Part shown: positions 38,782 to 40,435 of the stretch, one piece after another | Layout of the letters: every line of letters begins with the position of its first letter | Numbering within the stretch: the first letter of the stretch is position 1 | Virus record (IMG/VR): IMGVR_UViG_3300046674_000357 | Span: 1-40,435 of that record | DNA length: 40,435 nt | Direction: 5' to 3' (one strand) | Origin: a virus | Notes under the pieces: model-generated | Seen by the model: only the letters and a program-made list of their open reading frames with translations | Database searches by the model: none | Told to the model about the DNA's origin: nothing | Program-made: the position numbers and the translations under genes

Positions 38782-39249
38782 ATGCCCATGATCGATGCCG
38801 GGATCTCCGCCGCAACAGGCGGAACCTGCCTTGGAACAGCCGGCGTGCTGTACGTCGCCGACCGGCTTCCGTGGATCAACAAGTTCACCGCGAAGGTCAA
38901 GAGCCCGCAGATTCAAGTCCTGCTCGTTCTGACCGCATCCATCGGCCTCGTCTCCACCCCCGCCGGCCAGCTCATCAACCAGGCCACCACGGCTGTCGAC
39001 GGGTTCGTTGACGGGCTGGCAGGCGAGTGGACCGGCTTCGGGATCACGTTCGCGCTGGCCCTCGCCGCCCTGATCTGGCTGATCAGCGACTTCGTGAACG
39101 GCGTCAAGGCCCGCACCCTGCTGCTCGCGGCGTTCACGCCCACGCTCACCGTCATGATCCCCGGCGTACTTGGCGAAGGGGCGTCCAAGGCGCTCGGCTT
39201 CATCGCCACGCAGGTCGGATCCCTCGTCATGTGGCTGATGGGGGGCTGA
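38782..39249 (+). CDS. Multi-span membrane protein of the transfer module
   Basis: A 155-residue protein with a clear Shine-Dalgarno (AGGGGGAA) before ATG. It has an N-terminal hydrophobic stretch, then VLLVLTASIGLVSTPAG, ITFALALAALIWLISDFV, and two further stretches at the C-terminus (LLLAAFTPTLTVM, ALGFIATQVGSLVMWLM), giving four or five spans. It is followed 3 bp later by the next gene and is likely part of a septal or envelope transfer complex. Unrecognised family. Confidence 0.72.
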   Translation: MPMIDAGISAATGGTCLGTAGVLYVADRLPWINKFTAKVKSPQIQVLLVLTASIGLVSTPAGQLINQATTAVDGFVDGLAGEWTGFGITFALALAALIWLISDFVNGVKARTLLLAAFTPTLTVMIPGVLGEGASKALGFIATQVGSLVMWLMGG

Positions 39250-39251
39250 CC

Positions 39252-40124
39252 ATGCTCGGACTCATCATCCTGCTGGCCATCGCCTACGCCTGCGCTCGCG
39301 GCATCGAGAACGGCATGGCCGACGTCTCCAAGCAGCACAAGAAGCGCGTCGCCAAGACCGCGAAGAAGAACGGCCACCGTACTGGCGCCAAGCTCGCCGC
39401 CTGGGCTGCCACCTCGGCGACCGCGCTCGCCACCTTCAGTCGCGGCTTCAAGCGGGGGTGGCAGCGCGAGTGGCCCAAGGCGAAGAAGCGGGCCGCCACC
39501 AAGTTCGGCCGCTACGAGCCGGAGCCCGAGCTGGCGATCGGCGAGGACATCGGCCCGGACGGCGCACCCGTCACCAAGACCGAACCCGCCACCGCCATCG
39601 TCCCGAAGCAGGCCGACGGCACCACTGAGTCGAAGCCGGCCGTTCCCGAGGCCCGCGCCTTCGTCCTGATCAAGAACGACGACCCCGAGACCGAACCCAC
39701 CACCGCATCCACAGCAGGAGGAACCATGGCCATCGCCCAGCTCCAGGAGATCACCGGCGTCAGCACGCTCAAGGCGTTCGTCGCCCGCTACGCCTCCGAG
39801 AAGAACGTCAGCGCCGAGGAAGTCGCCTCCCTCGCCCAGCGCACCGTCGACGAGCTCGCAGCCATCGAGGCCGCGATCGAGCAGGCCACCGCGCTGGAGT
39901 TCGGTGACGACGGCGGCTCCCTCACCGAGCTCGCCGCCCTCCGCGACCTGGCGATCGCCGCTCAGACCGCCGCCCTCGCCTACCAGAAGGCCGCCCTGGA
40001 CGCCGCCTCCCTCGCTGCCCAGTCCTCCAAGAACATCCACGACCGGCACAGCGACATTCAGGAAGCCGTAGCCGCACAGGGCGGCCGGATGGCCTCCAAG
40101 CAGGCATACACCCAGGACGCCTGA
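39252..40124 (+). CDS. Membrane-anchored protein with long cytosolic tail
   Basis: A 290-residue protein with an N-terminal anchor (LGLIILLAIAYACA), a very basic region (KQHKKRVAKTAKKNGHRT), an acidic linker and a helical C-terminal domain (residues about 159-290: LQEITGVSTLKAFVARYASE, then AAIEAAIEQATALEF). A perfect AGGAGG (39716-39721) and an in-frame ATG (39726) inside the gene could make the C-terminal domain alone. It lies directly before the translocase, so it may help to assemble or dock the Tra pore. Confidence 0.72.
   Translation: MLGLIILLAIAYACARGIENGMADVSKQHKKRVAKTAKKNGHRTGAKLAAWAATSATALATFSRGFKRGWQREWPKAKKRAATKFGRYEPEPELAIGEDIGPDGAPVTKTEPATAIVPKQADGTTESKPAVPEARAFVLIKNDDPETEPTTASTAGGTMAIAQLQEITGVSTLKAFVARYASEKNVSAEEVASLAQRTVDELAAIEAAIEQATALEFGDDGGSLTELAALRDLAIAAQTAALAYQKAALDAASLAAQSSKNIHDRHSDIQEAVAAQGGRMASKQAYTQDA
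39726..40124 (+). CDS. Possible in-frame internal product of the 39252 gene
   Basis: A 132-residue alternative product, MAIAQLQEITGVSTLKAFVA..., in frame with the longer gene. AGGAGG lies four bases before the ATG, stronger than the site before most starts here. The domain boundary coincides with the end of the disordered linker. If used, the cell would hold both an anchored and a soluble form. Confidence 0.4.
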   Translation: MAIAQLQEITGVSTLKAFVARYASEKNVSAEEVASLAQRTVDELAAIEAAIEQATALEFGDDGGSLTELAALRDLAIAAQTAALAYQKAALDAASLAAQSSKNIHDRHSDIQEAVAAQGGRMASKQAYTQDA

Positions 40125-40188
40125 CCCCACCTGCGGCCCCGGCTACCCGCCGGGGCCGCCTTCCCCGCCCACATCAAGGAGAGACGTC

Positions 40189-40435
40189 GTGGCGACCACC
40201 GTCGTTGTTGAGAAGCATGTCGAGGACGAGATTGCTCGCCGGTCAGGCGGCAAGCGTGGCGGCCGCCGCAAGGACGGCGCGAAGCCCGTACGTCACAACA
40301 GCAAGGACGCTCGCCGCGCGCTGCGCCTTGTCTACCGAACCCGCCGCGGCATGGCGCCCGTCTACGCGACCAGCGCCCTCGCCCTGAGCGGCAGCGTCCT
40401 GTCCACGGCCCCGGACGGCTGGAAGACCGCCGTTG
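40189..40435 (+). CDS. TraB/FtsK-like DNA translocase, 5' part (continues at 1)
   Basis: GTG at 40189 is preceded by AAGGAG (about 40176-40181). The frame runs off the end of the window and matches the frame at base 1. The first 54 residues that this adds are very basic (RRSGGKRGGRRKDGAKPVRH), a possible DNA- or lipid-contacting tail ahead of the membrane segments. It follows the gene ending at 40124 on the same strand. Confidence 0.85.
   Translation, partial: MATTVVVEKHVEDEIARRSGGKRGGRRKDGAKPVRHNSKDARRALRLVYRTRRGMAPVYATSALALSGSVLSTAPDGWKTAV
40309..40435. repeat. Contig-end overlap, copy 2 (identical to 1-127)
   Basis: See the entry for 1-127; the join gives a continuous circular sequence and one intact translocase gene. 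Confidence 0.93.

Noticed and set aside
1-40435. CRISPR array, tRNA or rRNA genes
   Set aside because: No regular repeat-spacer array and no tRNA cloverleaf or rRNA segment was recognised by reading.

Overview
This window is one complete circular actinomycete phage-plasmid opened inside a gene. The last 127 bases (40309-40435) repeat the first 127 exactly, and joining them restores one reading frame across the junction: an FtsK/TraB-like DNA translocase that starts at 40189 and ends at 1914. The molecule is therefore about 40,308 bp and circular; the terminal repeat looks like assembly overlap, not a phage end. The high GC content, GC-rich third codon positions, a WhiB domain, a Streptomyces-type Tra/Spd-like transfer block and a DUF6221 protein point to Streptomyces or a close relative.

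Layout. (1) 35559-40435 joined to 1-2730, plus strand: a conjugation-type module with a WhiB-domain fusion protein, several small membrane proteins, an Spd-like multi-span protein and the TraB-like translocase. (2) 2797-23395, minus strand: a siphovirus late operon read right to left. It holds an HNH nuclease, terminase small and large subunits, SPP1-like portal, MuF-like protein, scaffold, SU10-type capsid, head-tail connectors, major tail protein, tail assembly chaperone with a -1 frameshift, tape measure, distal tail protein, tail/fibre proteins, a holin-like protein and a collagen-like membrane protein. I see no endolysin. (3) 23740-26219, minus strand: small accessory and DNA-binding genes behind a tyrosine recombinase. 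(4) 26422-28800, plus strand: two Cys-rich putative zinc proteins, then a parA/parB-like partition operon flanked by palindromic repeats. (5) 28981-30696, minus strand: a zinc-ribbon protein, a RecB/Cas4-type PD-(D/E)XK nuclease candidate and a small unknown. (6) 30808-33943, minus strand: a replication operon with an initiator that carries four 18-bp iterons in its own coding sequence (lambda O/ori-like) and a DnaB-type helicase. (7) 34224-35350, minus strand: a GntR/UTRA repressor and an excisionase-like HTH protein.

How it may work together: the initiator and helicase replicate the circle, ParA with its small partner keeps it in the cell line, and the GntR protein probably represses replication and itself through a shared AGGTAGCAACSTC element. 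The Tra block could move double-stranded DNA between hyphae and the virion block could move it between cells. The recombinase could integrate the element or resolve multimers. Coexistence of a TraB-type translocase, a full head-tail set, a partition locus and a lambda-like origin on one circle is the main point of interest.
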